From Bacillota bacterium (GTDB lineage Bacteria; Bacillota; Clostridia; Clostridiales; Clostridiaceae): a stretch of 64,000 nt of DNA. Shown in pieces: positions 32,799-41,974 of the stretch. The notes under the pieces were generated by a model. That model had not been told where the DNA came from, made no database searches, and worked only from the letters and a program-made list of their open reading frames with translations. The stretch spans positions 1-64,000 of the forward strand of contig JAEXLD010000117.1 of NCBI GenBank assembly GCA_023445445.1, written 5' to 3'. Positions within the stretch are counted from its first letter, which is position 1, and the number at the start of each line of letters is the position of its first letter. Position numbers and translations under genes: made by a program.

Positions 32799-34865
32799 TT
32801 ATTCTTGAGGCTTAACTTCAAATTCTAAGTCGCAATAATCCTCATAATTTAATTTTTTATAATAGCTCTTACTTAATACTAAAATTCTATATTTTCCAGA
32901 AGTAAAGGGAAGGAATGTATAATAATTTTTCCTACTGTAAGGTTGTACCCTTATCCAATTACATTTTTCCATTATATAAAATTCATAGCATACATCTTTT
33001 CCCCCTTCACTAATTGCCTGGAAGGTTATTTCTTTTCCTACTAAAATATTTGAATCCTCTAAATTAATTTTAGTATTTGTTATTGGTACTGCTTCATTTA
33101 CATAAATGGATATTTCTTTTTTCACATCATATTCTTCTTTACATTGGACATTTTTAGCATAAATATCAAAGGTATATTTTCCAGGACATTTAGGTTTGAA
33201 TTTTATATTTTTGATGGCAGTAAAACCTGTATCTTCTACTTCATGTCCATTAATTTTAGTTATATATCTCAATAATACATTATTTGTATTTTGAGTTATT
33301 ATTTCAATTTCTATTTTGTCTCCTACTAAATAAACTTCCTTTCCTTCTAAAAGAATATAATCAATTTCTGCCTCTTGATAATCCTTTACTTGGAAGAAGA
33401 TATAATCATGAGCATCATATTCTCTAGAGGAATACTTATCAATTACTCTAACTTCAACTTCATATTCTCCACTTTCTTCTGGAGTAAAGTTTACCCAATT
33501 AGTAACTCCATAATTAGTTCTTTCCTTTTCAATTCCATCCTTATAAACTATAAAGGAATATTGAAGATGTGTTCCTCCTTCTGCCTTTACCTTTAAATTT
33601 ATAGGATACCCTTTAATACATCCTCTGGTTTTACTTGCAGTAATATCTAAAATTTTTACAGGTTTTTCACCCTTTTTATCAATTTTAAAAAACATTTCTT
33701 TTTTATCTTCATAATCTCCATCAAAGGAAATATCTTTAACCTTTAATATAATTTTATATTCTCCATCTGCTTTACTTTCCCAATTAAAGCTTTTAGATCT
33801 AATATATCCACTATCCTCAGCAACAGGACCTTCTACTATATATCTGTATAATAACTCCTTACCTCCAGCTACTGAAGTTTTAAATAAAATATTATTTCCA
33901 CATAATTGTGGTGAACTTAATTCTGAATTGAAGCTTTTAATTTTCACCTCTTCATAAGGTTTTATTGAGTAAAGCATAGCAGCTCTATCATCATAAGGCT
34001 TATTAGAAAAAATGTCCCTTACATAACATAATAATTTATATTCTCCTGCTTCTCTTTCAGATAAAGATACTAAATTCTTTGTAGAATAATCTTGAATACA
34101 ACTAATTCTTCCATTTAAATCTACTCTCAAAAATTTATATAGAATAGTTCTAGATTTTTCATAATTTACTCCAACCTTAAAAATTAGTTCTTCACCAACT
34201 AAAAGGCTATTAGATAAACATTTAAAAGATGTAACTTCAATAACTGGTTGATGATTAACTTTAAATTTAACTGTAGTAAAATCATCTAAATTATTATCTG
34301 AAGATGGCCTTTTACATTCTATTAATATTTCTCCTTCTCCAATCTTTGTGGTAGTAAAGGTCAACTTATTTTCTGTACTGTAATCCCTTAAAGGCTCCCA
34401 GCCCTGACTACCTTTTATCCAAAATCTATATAATAATACTTCCTCATCCCCTGGGGAAAGAATATCTAAGTTTAGCTTTTCTCCAAGAATCAAGCTTGTT
34501 TTATCAATTATTACTTCTTGTATTAATTTGCTTTGATTATTTTTATCCTCTTTATCCTCAATAATTTCCTTCTCATTTACACCATTAACCTTATACTTCA
34601 TTCTTAAGCTATTAGTTTCACCTGAAGTTTTATCTATAGTTTGTACCATTATCATATAATTTCCTGGCTTTTGTGGCTTCCATTTACACTCTTGATTATT
34701 AGAATAATCTTGTATTTGTTTCCAAGTAAAGCTTCTTTCATTAGGTGTTCCTTCTAAAAATTTACATTCTAAGTTTCCTTCTTCTTCTGATATTACCTTT
34801 ATATTAATTTCATCATTTACAGTAGATGGACTATCTTTATCGAAAGCTATAATTATCTCACTCAT
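32799..34865 (-). CDS. protein of seven tandem Ig-like (triple-tyrosine type) repeats
   Basis: A 688-residue protein built almost wholly of seven repeats of about 90-100 residues. Each has a G..I.F....GG...LLYRY/F.I hydrophobic strand, a DYS/GY turn, an F.W/F.P strand, and a G.Y.I.....D..S...YD....F.V ending, the pattern of the Y_Y_Y (triple tyrosine) beta-sandwich domains seen in clostridial surface proteins. It has no signal peptide and no sorting motif. The adjacent transglycosylase suggests a wall-associated function, perhaps as a binding scaffold. The mode of export is unknown. Confidence 0.8.
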   Translation of the reverse strand: MSEIIIAFDKDSPSTVNDEINIKVISEEEGNLECKFLEGTPNERSFTWKQIQDYSNNQECKWKPQKPGNYMIMVQTIDKTSGETNSLRMKYKVNGVNEKEIIEDKEDKNNQSKLIQEVIIDKTSLILGEKLNLDILSPGDEEVLLYRFWIKGSQGWEPLRDYSTENKLTFTTTKIGEGEILIECKRPSSDNNLDDFTTVKFKVNHQPVIEVTSFKCLSNSLLVGEELIFKVGVNYEKSRTILYKFLRVDLNGRISCIQDYSTKNLVSLSEREAGEYKLLCYVRDIFSNKPYDDRAAMLYSIKPYEEVKIKSFNSELSSPQLCGNNILFKTSVAGGKELLYRYIVEGPVAEDSGYIRSKSFNWESKADGEYKIILKVKDISFDGDYEDKKEMFFKIDKKGEKPVKILDITASKTRGCIKGYPINLKVKAEGGTHLQYSFIVYKDGIEKERTNYGVTNWVNFTPEESGEYEVEVRVIDKYSSREYDAHDYIFFQVKDYQEAEIDYILLEGKEVYLVGDKIEIEIITQNTNNVLLRYITKINGHEVEDTGFTAIKNIKFKPKCPGKYTFDIYAKNVQCKEEYDVKKEISIYVNEAVPITNTKINLEDSNILVGKEITFQAISEGGKDVCYEFYIMEKCNWIRVQPYSRKNYYTFLPFTSGKYRILVLSKSYYKKLNYEDYCDLEFEVKPQE

Positions 34866-34949
34866 ATTCTCTCACCTATTTCCCTCAATATTACATAATA
34901 TTATTATACATTTATTCCATATAAATACAAAATAAAAATTGTCATTTAG

Positions 34950-34998
34950 GACTAAAAATAAGGATAAACCGTACTTTATATTTCTACAGTTTATCCTT
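34950..34998 (-). terminator. terminator overlapping the UPF0178 gene stop
   Basis: AAGGATAAAC (34960-34969) pairs with GTTTATCCTT (34989-34998); a TTATTTTT tail follows on the minus strand. The stop codon lies in the stem. Confidence 0.8.
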
Positions 34999-35434
34999 TA
35001 ATATTACCTTCTATTAACTTTATTAGGTTTCTTTCTAATCTTAAATCGTCTTCTTTTGTCCTTTTTTTAGGATTATTAGTTCTTCCACCTGCACGTCTTA
35101 TTTTTTGAGAAATGTGTCTTTCTTCTAGTAATCTATCAATATTTTCTTCATTATAATAATATCCCTTAGGATTTATTACATAAGCTTTTTTACCTAAAGC
35201 AATAGCTGCTACTCCATAATCTTGACTAATTACTATATCTTTTTCCTTACAGATATTTATTACATACATATCTACACTTTGAAATCCACTATCTACTACC
35301 TTAACTTCTCCATATTCTAAATGTATATAATGGTTTATATCACAAAAAACTATTAATTCCAGCTTATATTTTTTTGCTATATTTTCAATAATGGAGATGC
35401 CTGGACAAGCATCTCCATCTACAATAATTCTCAT
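34991..35434 (-). CDS. YaiI/YqxD family protein (UPF0178)
   Basis: A 147-residue protein. The opening MRIIVDGDACPG, VVDSGFQSVDMYVIN, the DYGVAAIALGKKAYVINPKG block and the basic tail AGGRTNNPKKRTKEDD are diagnostic of UPF0178, thought from its fold (PIN-like, acidic DxDxCP site) to be a nuclease-like protein; its role is not established. The ATG shares its base with the pgi stop codon, so the two are translationally coupled. Confidence 0.93.
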   Translation of the reverse strand: MRIIVDGDACPGISIIENIAKKYKLELIVFCDINHYIHLEYGEVKVVDSGFQSVDMYVINICKEKDIVISQDYGVAAIALGKKAYVINPKGYYYNEENIDRLLEERHISQKIRRAGGRTNNPKKRTKEDDLRLERNLIKLIEGNIKG

Positions 35435-36789
35435 TATTTTAATTTAGCTTCTAATTCAGCCTTTAATTCTTCAAAGCCTGGCTTTCCAAGTAAAGCAAAC
35501 ATGTTTTTCTTATATGCTTCAACTCCTGGTTGGTCAAATGGATTAACTCCTAATAAGTATCCACTTATTCCACAAGCTTTTTCAAAGAAGTAAACCATAT
35601 ATCCAAAGTAATATGGGCTAAGTTCTGGAATATTTAACACCATATTTGGAACTCCTCCATCATTATGAGCTAATAAAGTTCCGTTGAAGGCTTGCTTATT
35701 AACAAAGTCAATAGTTTTTCCTGCTAAGAAGTTTAATCCATCTAAGTTACCATCAACTTCTTCAATAGAAACTTCTCTCTTAGCTTTTTCTACATTTAAA
35801 ACAGTTTCAAATAATATTCTATTACCTTCTTGGATGAATTGTCCCATTGAGTGTAAGTCTGTAGAGAAATCAACTGCTGCTGGGAAAATTCCTTTTTGAT
35901 CTTTTCCTTCTGATTCTCCAAATAATTGTTTCCACCATTCATTGAAGTAGTGTAAACCTGGTTCATAGTTAACTAATATTTCTACATCTTTTCCTTTATT
36001 ATATAGAATATTTCTCATTGCTGCATATTTGTAGCAATCGTTGTTCATGAAATCATCAGTCGCATATGCTTCTCTAGCATCTGCTGCACCTTGCATCATT
36101 TCATCTATGCTAATTCCAGCTACTGCTATTGGTAATAATCCAACTGCAGTTAGAACTGAGAATCTTCCACCAACATCATCTGGAATTACAAATGTTTCAT
36201 ATCCCATTTCATCAGCTAAGGATTTTAAAGCTCCCTTGCTCTTGTCAGTTGTAGCAAATATTCTTTCTTTTGCTCCATCAACACCATATTTCTTTTCCAT
36301 GTAATCTTTAAATACTCTAAATGCTATTGCAGGTTCAGTTGTAGTACCTGATTTAGAAATAACATTTACGCTTATATCTAATCCTTCTATTGCATCTAAA
36401 AGGTCAGCTAAGTATGTTGAACTAATATTGTTTCCAACGAAGAATACTTGTGGTGTTTCTCTCTTATTTTTTCCTAAAACATTATAAAAGTTGCTATTTA
36501 ACATTTCTATAGCAGCTCTTGGTCCTAAATATGAACCACCTATTCCTATAACTATTAAAGCATCTGAATTTTTCTTTATTTTTTCAGCTGCATTCTTTAT
36601 TCTTTCAAATTCATTTTTGTCGTAGTTTACTGGTAAATCTAACCACCCTAAAAAGTCATTTCCTGCACCTGTTCCATTTATAAGAGTGTTATGTGCACAT
36701 TTAACCATTGCCTCCATATTAACTAACTCTTGTTCTAATTTTACATATGGTTCTACTTTAGACAAATCTAGTCTTAAACCTTTTTTCAT
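35434..36789 (-). CDS. pgi: glucose-6-phosphate isomerase
   Basis: A 451-residue firmicute-type isomerase converting glucose-6-P and fructose-6-P in glycolysis. VIGIGGSYLGPRAAIEML (phosphate site), VISKSGTTTEPAIAFR, the catalytic FSTDLHSMGQFIQEG block and a C-terminal FDQPGVEAYK motif are intact. Lengths match Bacillus and Clostridium enzymes. The ATG has GGAGGT nine bases upstream. It lies first in a two-gene operon with the UPF0178 gene. Confidence 0.97.
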   Translation of the reverse strand: MKKGLRLDLSKVEPYVKLEQELVNMEAMVKCAHNTLINGTGAGNDFLGWLDLPVNYDKNEFERIKNAAEKIKKNSDALIVIGIGGSYLGPRAAIEMLNSNFYNVLGKNKRETPQVFFVGNNISSTYLADLLDAIEGLDISVNVISKSGTTTEPAIAFRVFKDYMEKKYGVDGAKERIFATTDKSKGALKSLADEMGYETFVIPDDVGGRFSVLTAVGLLPIAVAGISIDEMMQGAADAREAYATDDFMNNDCYKYAAMRNILYNKGKDVEILVNYEPGLHYFNEWWKQLFGESEGKDQKGIFPAAVDFSTDLHSMGQFIQEGNRILFETVLNVEKAKREVSIEEVDGNLDGLNFLAGKTIDFVNKQAFNGTLLAHNDGGVPNMVLNIPELSPYYFGYMVYFFEKACGISGYLLGVNPFDQPGVEAYKKNMFALLGKPGFEELKAELEAKLK

Positions 36790-37091
36790 ATTTCTACCTC
36801 CGAATCTTTCTAGGAATTTCTGTCGACTAATTCTACGCTGATTAATTCTACTATATTATATCATAATTTATTTTATATATATAAAAAAATTATTTAAATA
36901 TAGTTTTTTGTAAGTTTATATAAAATACTCGAAAATTTTTTAGCTTTTTTCTTTTTATTATGTTTTTTTTATTTATAAAAACAAAAAGTAGAATACATAT
37001 CTTCTTTCTTATAGCTTAATAAAAACTACTCTATAATATGTACTCTACTTCAAATTTAATAAATATTTATTAATCTTTATTTTTTATGCTA
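36790..37091. other. 302-base gap upstream of pgi
   Basis: It lies between the antiporter stop and the pgi start, both leftward. A TATAAT (36860-36855, minus strand) is a likely pgi -10 element; the -35 is weak. A T-rich block at 36945-36985 may help end the antiporter transcript. No gene seen. Confidence 0.45.
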
Positions 37092-38339
37092 TTATTGTTC
37101 TAATTTAATATTATCTATATCTATTTTCCCAAATTCCCCAGCCCATTCAAATCCTTTTTTCGCAACTATAACAGCAATTACTTCATTTACTACAGCTGCA
37201 GCAGCAATAGTTCCTTGAATAATTTCTGCAGATTTAGGATCTGATCCTGATAGCACAGATACTGCAATCCCTGTAAACACGAGAGATACTCCAGAGTGTG
37301 GAAGTAATGTTAATCCTAAATAATTTCTCACAGTCTTAGGAGACTTTGTAATGCTTGCCCCAAAGAATGCACCAAAATATTTACCGAAAGCTCTAGTAAC
37401 AATATATATAAAAGTAAACACTCCTGCCCCAATAATCAAGTGATAGTCCAATGGTGCTCCAAGATTTAAAATAACAATAATCATTGAAATACCTAAAATC
37501 GGGTTAAAATCATGCATTATCTTCTCTAGCCTATCTTCTGTTATCATATTAGAGAATGTAGCTGAAAAAGCCATACCCATCAACATAAAATTTAATATTG
37601 GCTTAGGCATAATATGATTATTAAAAATAAATCCTATTCCTGAAGTAATTAAAATCATTCCAATAAGAATCACTAAAGTGTCTAATGTTTTGCGTTCCTT
37701 TTTTAATAATAAGCCTGCTAAAAGTCCAGTGGCTAGTCCAATGACTAATGGAAGTAAAACAACCATAGGAATCATATATGCTGGTAGCTTCTGTTCAGAG
37801 ATTTTTCCTGCGACAATAGCAATTGTTGTAAAAAATACAACTACCCCAACCATATCATCTAATGCGGCCATTGGAATTAATGTTTTTGTAACAGGTCCAT
37901 CTGTTTTAAATTCCCTAACAACAGATAATGCTGGTGCTGGTGCTGTAGCCAGTGCAATTCCTCCAAAAATGAAAGCAAGATAAATAGGAATTCCTGAAAA
38001 ATAAAATACAATTCCAAATACAAGTGATACAAAAATAAAAGTTCCTAAAGATTGTGTTAGCGTCGTTATGATAATTGCTTTCCCAGACTTCTTAATTTTT
38101 TTCCATACAAGCTCTGTTCCGATCATAAGTCCTACTACGCACTCTAAAATATGAACAATATTTTCATACCATCCCGCCTCAAGAATTGAATTATCAAGAA
38201 TTGAAAGAGCATGAGGTCCTAAAATCATACCAGCAATAAGCCATCCTAAAATTGATGGCAATTTTAGCTTTGATACTAATTTTCCAATAGAAAAAGCAAT
38301 AACTATAGCAATAATCCATCTAAGAATAAATAAAACCAT
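37092..38339 (-). CDS. CPA2-family cation:proton antiporter
   Basis: A 415-residue polytopic membrane protein with about twelve helices. The KLPSILGWLIAGMILGPH opening, ATAPAPALSVVREF, MAALDDMVGVVVFFTTIAI (the paired-acid DD-like transport site) and the discontinuous-helix GLTLLPHSGVSLVFTGIA region are typical of KefB/NapA-like Na+(K+)/H+ exchangers. It lacks the C-terminal TrkA-N domain of KefB. The start is two bases after the TetR gene stop, so both are in one operon, controlled by the operator described below. Confidence 0.9.
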   Translation of the reverse strand: MVLFILRWIIAIVIAFSIGKLVSKLKLPSILGWLIAGMILGPHALSILDNSILEAGWYENIVHILECVVGLMIGTELVWKKIKKSGKAIIITTLTQSLGTFIFVSLVFGIVFYFSGIPIYLAFIFGGIALATAPAPALSVVREFKTDGPVTKTLIPMAALDDMVGVVVFFTTIAIVAGKISEQKLPAYMIPMVVLLPLVIGLATGLLAGLLLKKERKTLDTLVILIGMILITSGIGFIFNNHIMPKPILNFMLMGMAFSATFSNMITEDRLEKIMHDFNPILGISMIIVILNLGAPLDYHLIIGAGVFTFIYIVTRAFGKYFGAFFGASITKSPKTVRNYLGLTLLPHSGVSLVFTGIAVSVLSGSDPKSAEIIQGTIAAAAVVNEVIAVIVAKKGFEWAGEFGKIDIDNIKLEQ

Positions 38340-38341
38340 AT

Positions 38342-38950
38342 TTATTCTACCTCCTTCGCTATACCATAAAGCATAAAGTTCAGTATCTTTTTAAGCTTTT
38401 GTTCGTGATCAGAAATAATAATTGAAAAGTCAGTATTAGCATATGCTGAACTGCTAAAATAGCCATTAAACATTTCTAGCATGAGCTCATAATATTCTAA
38501 TGCATCCTTCTCCGTTACTCCATTCCTTAAATTCAAAGTCTTTAATGCTGACTGGTAAATTTTCTTATTTAATTCATCAAAATCTTTTTTAATTTCCTTT
38601 ATTTCATTTATAAGTTTTGATGGTGGTTCTAAAACTGCTTCAAAAAAAAGACGTGCATAAAGTGGATATTTTGAAAAGAAAACAAATCTCAACTCCATAT
38701 ATCTATGCAAATCACCTTCTATATTCTCACTCTCTAAATATTTAATAACTTCTAAAAAGCATTTACTTATGCAAGTAAGATAAAGCTTATCTTTATTCTC
38801 AAAGTTATGATAAACTAGGCCCTTGGAAATTTTAAAATTTTTGCAGATACTATTAAGAGAAGAAGCAGCATAACCTTTTGTTCCAAACTCCTCAATAGCT
38901 GCAGCAATAATTTTTTCTTTTGTAAGTTCTGTTTTTTCTTCTTTCTTCAT
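38342..38950 (-). CDS. TetR/AcrR-family repressor of the antiporter operon
   Basis: A 203-residue regulator. The N-terminal TetR helix-turn-helix reads TKEKIIAAAIEEFGTKGYAA then SLNSICKNFKISKGLVYHNFENKDKLY (about residues 10-56); the rest is the variable ligand-binding region. The ATG at 38950 follows GGAGGT by six bases; the frame extends to 38980, but that lies in the operator. It is the first gene, two bases ahead of the antiporter, and a perfect dyad lies in its leader, so it very probably represses its own operon. Ligand unknown. Confidence 0.9.
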   Translation of the reverse strand: MKKEEKTELTKEKIIAAAIEEFGTKGYAASSLNSICKNFKISKGLVYHNFENKDKLYLTCISKCFLEVIKYLESENIEGDLHRYMELRFVFFSKYPLYARLFFEAVLEPPSKLINEIKEIKKDFDELNKKIYQSALKTLNLRNGVTEKDALEYYELMLEMFNGYFSSSAYANTDFSIIISDHEQKLKKILNFMLYGIAKEVE

Positions 38951-38967
38951 AGATACCTCCAAAACAT

Positions 38968-38989
38968 TAATAGACCACATGGTCTATTA
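38968..38989. promoter_or_regulatory. TetR operator (10-2-10 perfect palindrome)
   Basis: TAATAGACCA (38968-38977), CA, TGGTCTATTA (38980-38989), 18 bases upstream of the tetR ATG. A related half-site, TATAGACC, lies at 39003-39010. The spacing fits binding over the transcription start. Confidence 0.8.
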
Positions 38990-39042
38990 TAGTATATCAA
39001 TTATAGACCGATTAGTAAATAACTTATGATAAATATATATAA

Positions 39043-39080
39043 TAAAAAAAATCTGATGGGTAGCTATCTCCCCATCAGAA
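39043..39080 (-). terminator. terminator after the amidase gene
   Basis: On the minus strand TCTGATGGG and CCCATCAGA form a 9-bp stem (39079-39052) followed by eight T residues. Confidence 0.88.
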
Positions 39081-39124
39081 ATTACTTATTGTGATTCCCC
39101 TAATATTCACTTTATTATTTAATG

Positions 39125-39946
39125 TTAAGCTAATACTAAATTCTTTAAGTATACCCAGCTAGTTATTTCTTTTAATAGAACTTTATTATCTTTTATTTGA
39201 CTAACTGTATAAGTTCCTTTTTTAACCCAATCTGGAATTCTTTCACCTGTAGCATAGTTGGTTCCAATTACTTTTACCTTAGATCCTACTACTATAGTTC
39301 CTGTTATTGGGTATATTTTTACACCATTACTATTAAAAACACTATAACCAGGATTTGCATCTGCACAGTCTTTTGCATTTTGCAAATTACTAAAAGCTCC
39401 TATTTGTAAAGCTGCATCAGCCCATATTTTTCTAACCCTATATAGTTCAGTTGTTGGTGGATTTAAGTTGTCTATTTCAGTTTGAATAATATTTAAGAAT
39501 CTTTGCCATCCCATATCTAAAGTTCTATGAGGACAATATTTTCCACTAAAGTCTTGGTGTTTTTTCACATTATTTATTGTCCATCCATATTGTTTTAGTA
39601 ATATTGCAACTTCCTTTGCTGCTCTTTTTTCTGCATTAATAAATTTCTCTCCTCCTGATTTTGAATAGCAAATTTCTACTGCTATATAATATCTGTTACC
39701 TTCTCCACTTCCACCATCTCCAGCATGCCAGCCGTTTCTGTTTAATGGCAACCCTAAAATTGCCTCTTTATCATCTACAGCAATATGAAAAGATGTGGAG
39801 TTACTATTAGCTTGCATGTATGAAATCTCATTAGATGCAGAGGCATCATTTGCAGTGTTGTGAATACAAATCCCCCTTGGTGTCATTGAATAAGGACACT
39901 TTAAGCTATATTTCTCTGATGAAATTAGTCTTTGAATTAAAGCCAT
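39125..39946 (-). CDS. endolysin-like N-acetylmuramoyl-L-alanine amidase
   Basis: A 273-residue amidase_2 (T7-lysozyme/PGRP fold) enzyme. Zinc ligands are recognisable as His29 (CIHNTAND), His130 and Cys138 (KHQDFSGKYCPH, with the eight-residue spacing of the T7 enzyme). The acid/base region is AVEICYS. Residues 168-215 resemble a SPOR-like fold (YRVRKIWADAALQIGAFSNL) and the last 55 an SH3_8-like domain for wall binding. There is no signal peptide, as in phage endolysins and some clostridial autolysins. No phage genes lie nearby, so it is a stand-alone gene, perhaps a domesticated one. Confidence 0.9.
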   Translation of the reverse strand: MALIQRLISSEKYSLKCPYSMTPRGICIHNTANDASASNEISYMQANSNSTSFHIAVDDKEAILGLPLNRNGWHAGDGGSGEGNRYYIAVEICYSKSGGEKFINAEKRAAKEVAILLKQYGWTINNVKKHQDFSGKYCPHRTLDMGWQRFLNIIQTEIDNLNPPTTELYRVRKIWADAALQIGAFSNLQNAKDCADANPGYSVFNSNGVKIYPITGTIVVGSKVKVIGTNYATGERIPDWVKKGTYTVSQIKDNKVLLKEITSWVYLKNLVLA

Positions 39947-40107
39947 TTTAACTCCTCTCCTTTTTACTTTTTATTATTTTAGAAAGTATCTTCTCCCCTC
40001 TTATATACGCAATAAAAGAAATTTCTTAAAAGTTTTTAAATATAATTTTTCAATTGAATATTTATGTTAAAATCATATTAATTTAAAATTTAAAGGGAGA
40101 GAAATTT

Positions 40108-40530
40108 ATGAATATAATAATAAAAAAAGACTGTTCTAATATTAATTGGATGGAAGTTAAAAATATAATAAAATCAGTAGGAATGTCCTATGTAGATGAA
40201 GAACTTCATAGAAAATCCTTTGAAAATAGTTATACTGTTGTTTTTATTTTTGATGATGATAAATTAATAGGGTTTGGCAGAGCAATTTCAGATGGTATCC
40301 GTCAATCTGCTATATATGATGTAGCTGTTCTACCAGAATATCAATGTCTTGGTGTAGGCAAATTAATTATTGAGAATATAATAAATAATACACCTAATTG
40401 TAATTTTATTCTCTATGCTTCCCCAGGTAAGGAAGGTTTCTATGAATCCATTGGGTTTAGAAGATTAAAAACTGGTATGGGCTTATTTATTGCTATGGAA
40501 AGAATGAAAACTAGAAATTTTATTGAATAA
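40108..40530 (+). CDS. GNAT acetyltransferase
   Basis: A 140-residue N-acetyltransferase. The body is short and typical of the YhbS/ElaA-like minimal GNATs: VVFIFDDDKLIGFGRAISDG, AIYDVAVLPEYQCLGVGKLIIENII (with the CoA loop QCLGVGK) and FYESIGFRRLKTGMGLF. The ATG at 40108 has AAAGGGAGAG about eight bases upstream. It is alone on its transcript. Substrate unknown. Confidence 0.9.
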   Translation: MNIIIKKDCSNINWMEVKNIIKSVGMSYVDEELHRKSFENSYTVVFIFDDDKLIGFGRAISDGIRQSAIYDVAVLPEYQCLGVGKLIIENIINNTPNCNFILYASPGKEGFYESIGFRRLKTGMGLFIAMERMKTRNFIE

Positions 40531-40653
40531 AGAAATTTATTCTTACATTAATATAATCATAGTAACAATTATTATAAAGTCTACATAGTATAGAATATGT
40601 GCATTACATTTATGAATGTACAAATATAATTATATTTATGGAGATGGATTAAC

Positions 40654-41241
40654 ATGACTTATAGTTATACAAATGATAATTGGTTCTTCTATACTGATGA
40701 TAAAAAAGAAGATAAAAAAGATAACTGCTGTAGAGAAAGAGAAGAAGATCACTGTAAAGACAGAGACGAAGATAAAAAGAAAAAAGATGAATATTTCTGT
40801 AAATGCTATAGAAAAGAAGATGATAAAAAAGATGAATGTGGATGTTCTAAAAAGCACCATGAAAATAAATGCGATAAAGATGATAAAAGAAAAGAGTCTT
40901 TAGAACTTTATTGTAAATGCTACAAAAAAGAAGAAGATAAAAAAGATAAAGATTATGAAGAAGACAGAAAAGATCATGAGGACTATTGTAAGTGTCCAAG
41001 ACCTAGAAAAGAAAAAGAATGTCATGAGGATAAAAAGAAAGATGATGAATATTTCTGCAAATGCTATAGAAAAGAAGAAGAGAAAAAAGACAGAGATGAA
41101 AAAGATAACTGTTGCAGAAAGCATGATGAATATAAAGAAGATAGATGTTGTAGAAAAGATTATGATGATAAGAAAGATGACTATTCTTATGAAGATTACT
41201 TCAAATGGTGCAAACGTAACTATGAAGGAAGAAATAAATAG
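40654..41241 (+). CDS. Cys-rich, highly charged CxC-repeat protein
   Basis: A 195-residue protein I cannot assign. About two thirds of the residues are Lys, Asp, Glu or Arg, and there are 20 cysteines. A DEYFCKCYRKEE-like module recurs at residues 45-55, 84-94, 110-114 (shorter) and 131-142, and CC pairs occur at 25-26, 153-154 and 165-166. There is no signal peptide or hydrophobic core, so it should be extended or disordered unless metal or disulfides fold it. RBS GGAGATGG lies seven bases before the ATG. A terminator follows. Possible roles are metal binding or a spore-coat/crust structural protein. The antisense frames here are composition artefacts. Confidence 0.75.
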   Translation: MTYSYTNDNWFFYTDDKKEDKKDNCCREREEDHCKDRDEDKKKKDEYFCKCYRKEDDKKDECGCSKKHHENKCDKDDKRKESLELYCKCYKKEEDKKDKDYEEDRKDHEDYCKCPRPRKEKECHEDKKKDDEYFCKCYRKEEEKKDRDEKDNCCRKHDEYKEDRCCRKDYDDKKDDYSYEDYFKWCKRNYEGRNK

Positions 41242-41280
41242 TAATTTATATTTTTAATATTATTTAATCTAAAATTTCTT

Positions 41281-41326
41281 AGCTGTATCTTATAAGGTTA
41301 TGCCTTATTAGGTACAGCCTTTTTTA
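41281..41326 (+). terminator. terminator after the CxC-repeat gene
   Basis: AGCTGTA pairs with TACAGCC and CTTATAAGG with CCTTATTAG in one long stem, followed by six T residues. Confidence 0.8.
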
Positions 41327-41351
41327 TACTAATTTCTAATTAAATATAAAA

Positions 41352-41380
41352 ATATAGAGCTGCCTAAGCAGCTCCTAATT
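41352..41380 (-). terminator. hairpin after the YmaF gene
   Basis: GAGCTGC/GCAGCTC around CTAA; on the minus strand the tail is TATATTTTTATA. It ends leftward transcription from the ymaF-like gene. Confidence 0.6.
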
Positions 41381-41470
41381 AATTTTATATTGCGGGATAA
41401 ATACCCTTAATATAAATACTTTATAATTGTTTCAAAATATATAATTACCCTATTTCATATATAAATTATT

Positions 41471-41863
41471 TTAACAATATTCACTATCACCTATTGGATT
41501 TTCAATTAAAGTTGCAACCCTAAACATATGCTTATGGCCATCACTCTCTCTTGTACAAGCAAATACATAATGTACATGCCTTGTTCCTTTACCTACTGGT
41601 ATTGCTGGGCCAGTAGTAACATCGATAACATGAAAATGATCATTAAAATTGTCTGTTCTAGTTACTATTCTGTGAACATGACTCTCTCTTCCATTACTAT
41701 CTTTACAAGGAATTGCTTCTCCAGTAACTCCAGCAAAACGATGATTATGATCTTCCTCATTTCTTTCTTCAACTATTTTTGTACTACCAAGAAATTCATG
41801 AACATGTCTTTGTACTTCTTCTTCACATCTGCGTCTTTCTTCTTCTTCTTCTTCACACCACAT
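41471..41863 (-). CDS. YmaF family protein, His-rich
   Basis: A 130-residue protein. After an acidic/basic head (CEEEEEERRRCEEEVQR) come three HxH-type repeats: RHVHEFLGST, NHRFAGVTGEAIPCKDSNGRE with SHVHRIVTRT, and NDHFHVIDVTTGPAIPVGKG with TRHVHYVF, then DGHKHMFRVAT. This arrangement matches the YmaF family of Bacillus and Clostridium, whose role is unknown. The regular HxH strands suggest metal binding. It faces the CxC-repeat gene tail to tail; both are low-complexity metal-ligand-rich proteins, possibly made in sporulation. Confidence 0.82.
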   Translation of the reverse strand: MWCEEEEEERRRCEEEVQRHVHEFLGSTKIVEERNEEDHNHRFAGVTGEAIPCKDSNGRESHVHRIVTRTDNFNDHFHVIDVTTGPAIPVGKGTRHVHYVFACTRESDGHKHMFRVATLIENPIGDSEYC

Positions 41864-41974
41864 AGCTTAACCCCTTTCTCTTTTGTTACATAATATATAA
41901 TACATATAATATATAATATTTAATTGATAGGCGTTTTGTTACTATATTATAAAAGTTATTTATTTTTTATTTCT

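Noticed and set aside
39125..39946. Prophage remnant around the endolysin-like amidase
   Set aside because: No holin, portal, capsid, integrase or repeat ends nearby; flanks are a tetR-antiporter operon and a GNAT gene.
40636..41257. Antisense and +1-frame open readings over the CxC-repeat gene
   Set aside because: The GAT/AAA/GAA-rich sequence lacks stops in several frames. Only the frame at 40654 has a ribosome site and a patterned protein; the others are Phe/Ile- or Lys/Met-rich artefacts.
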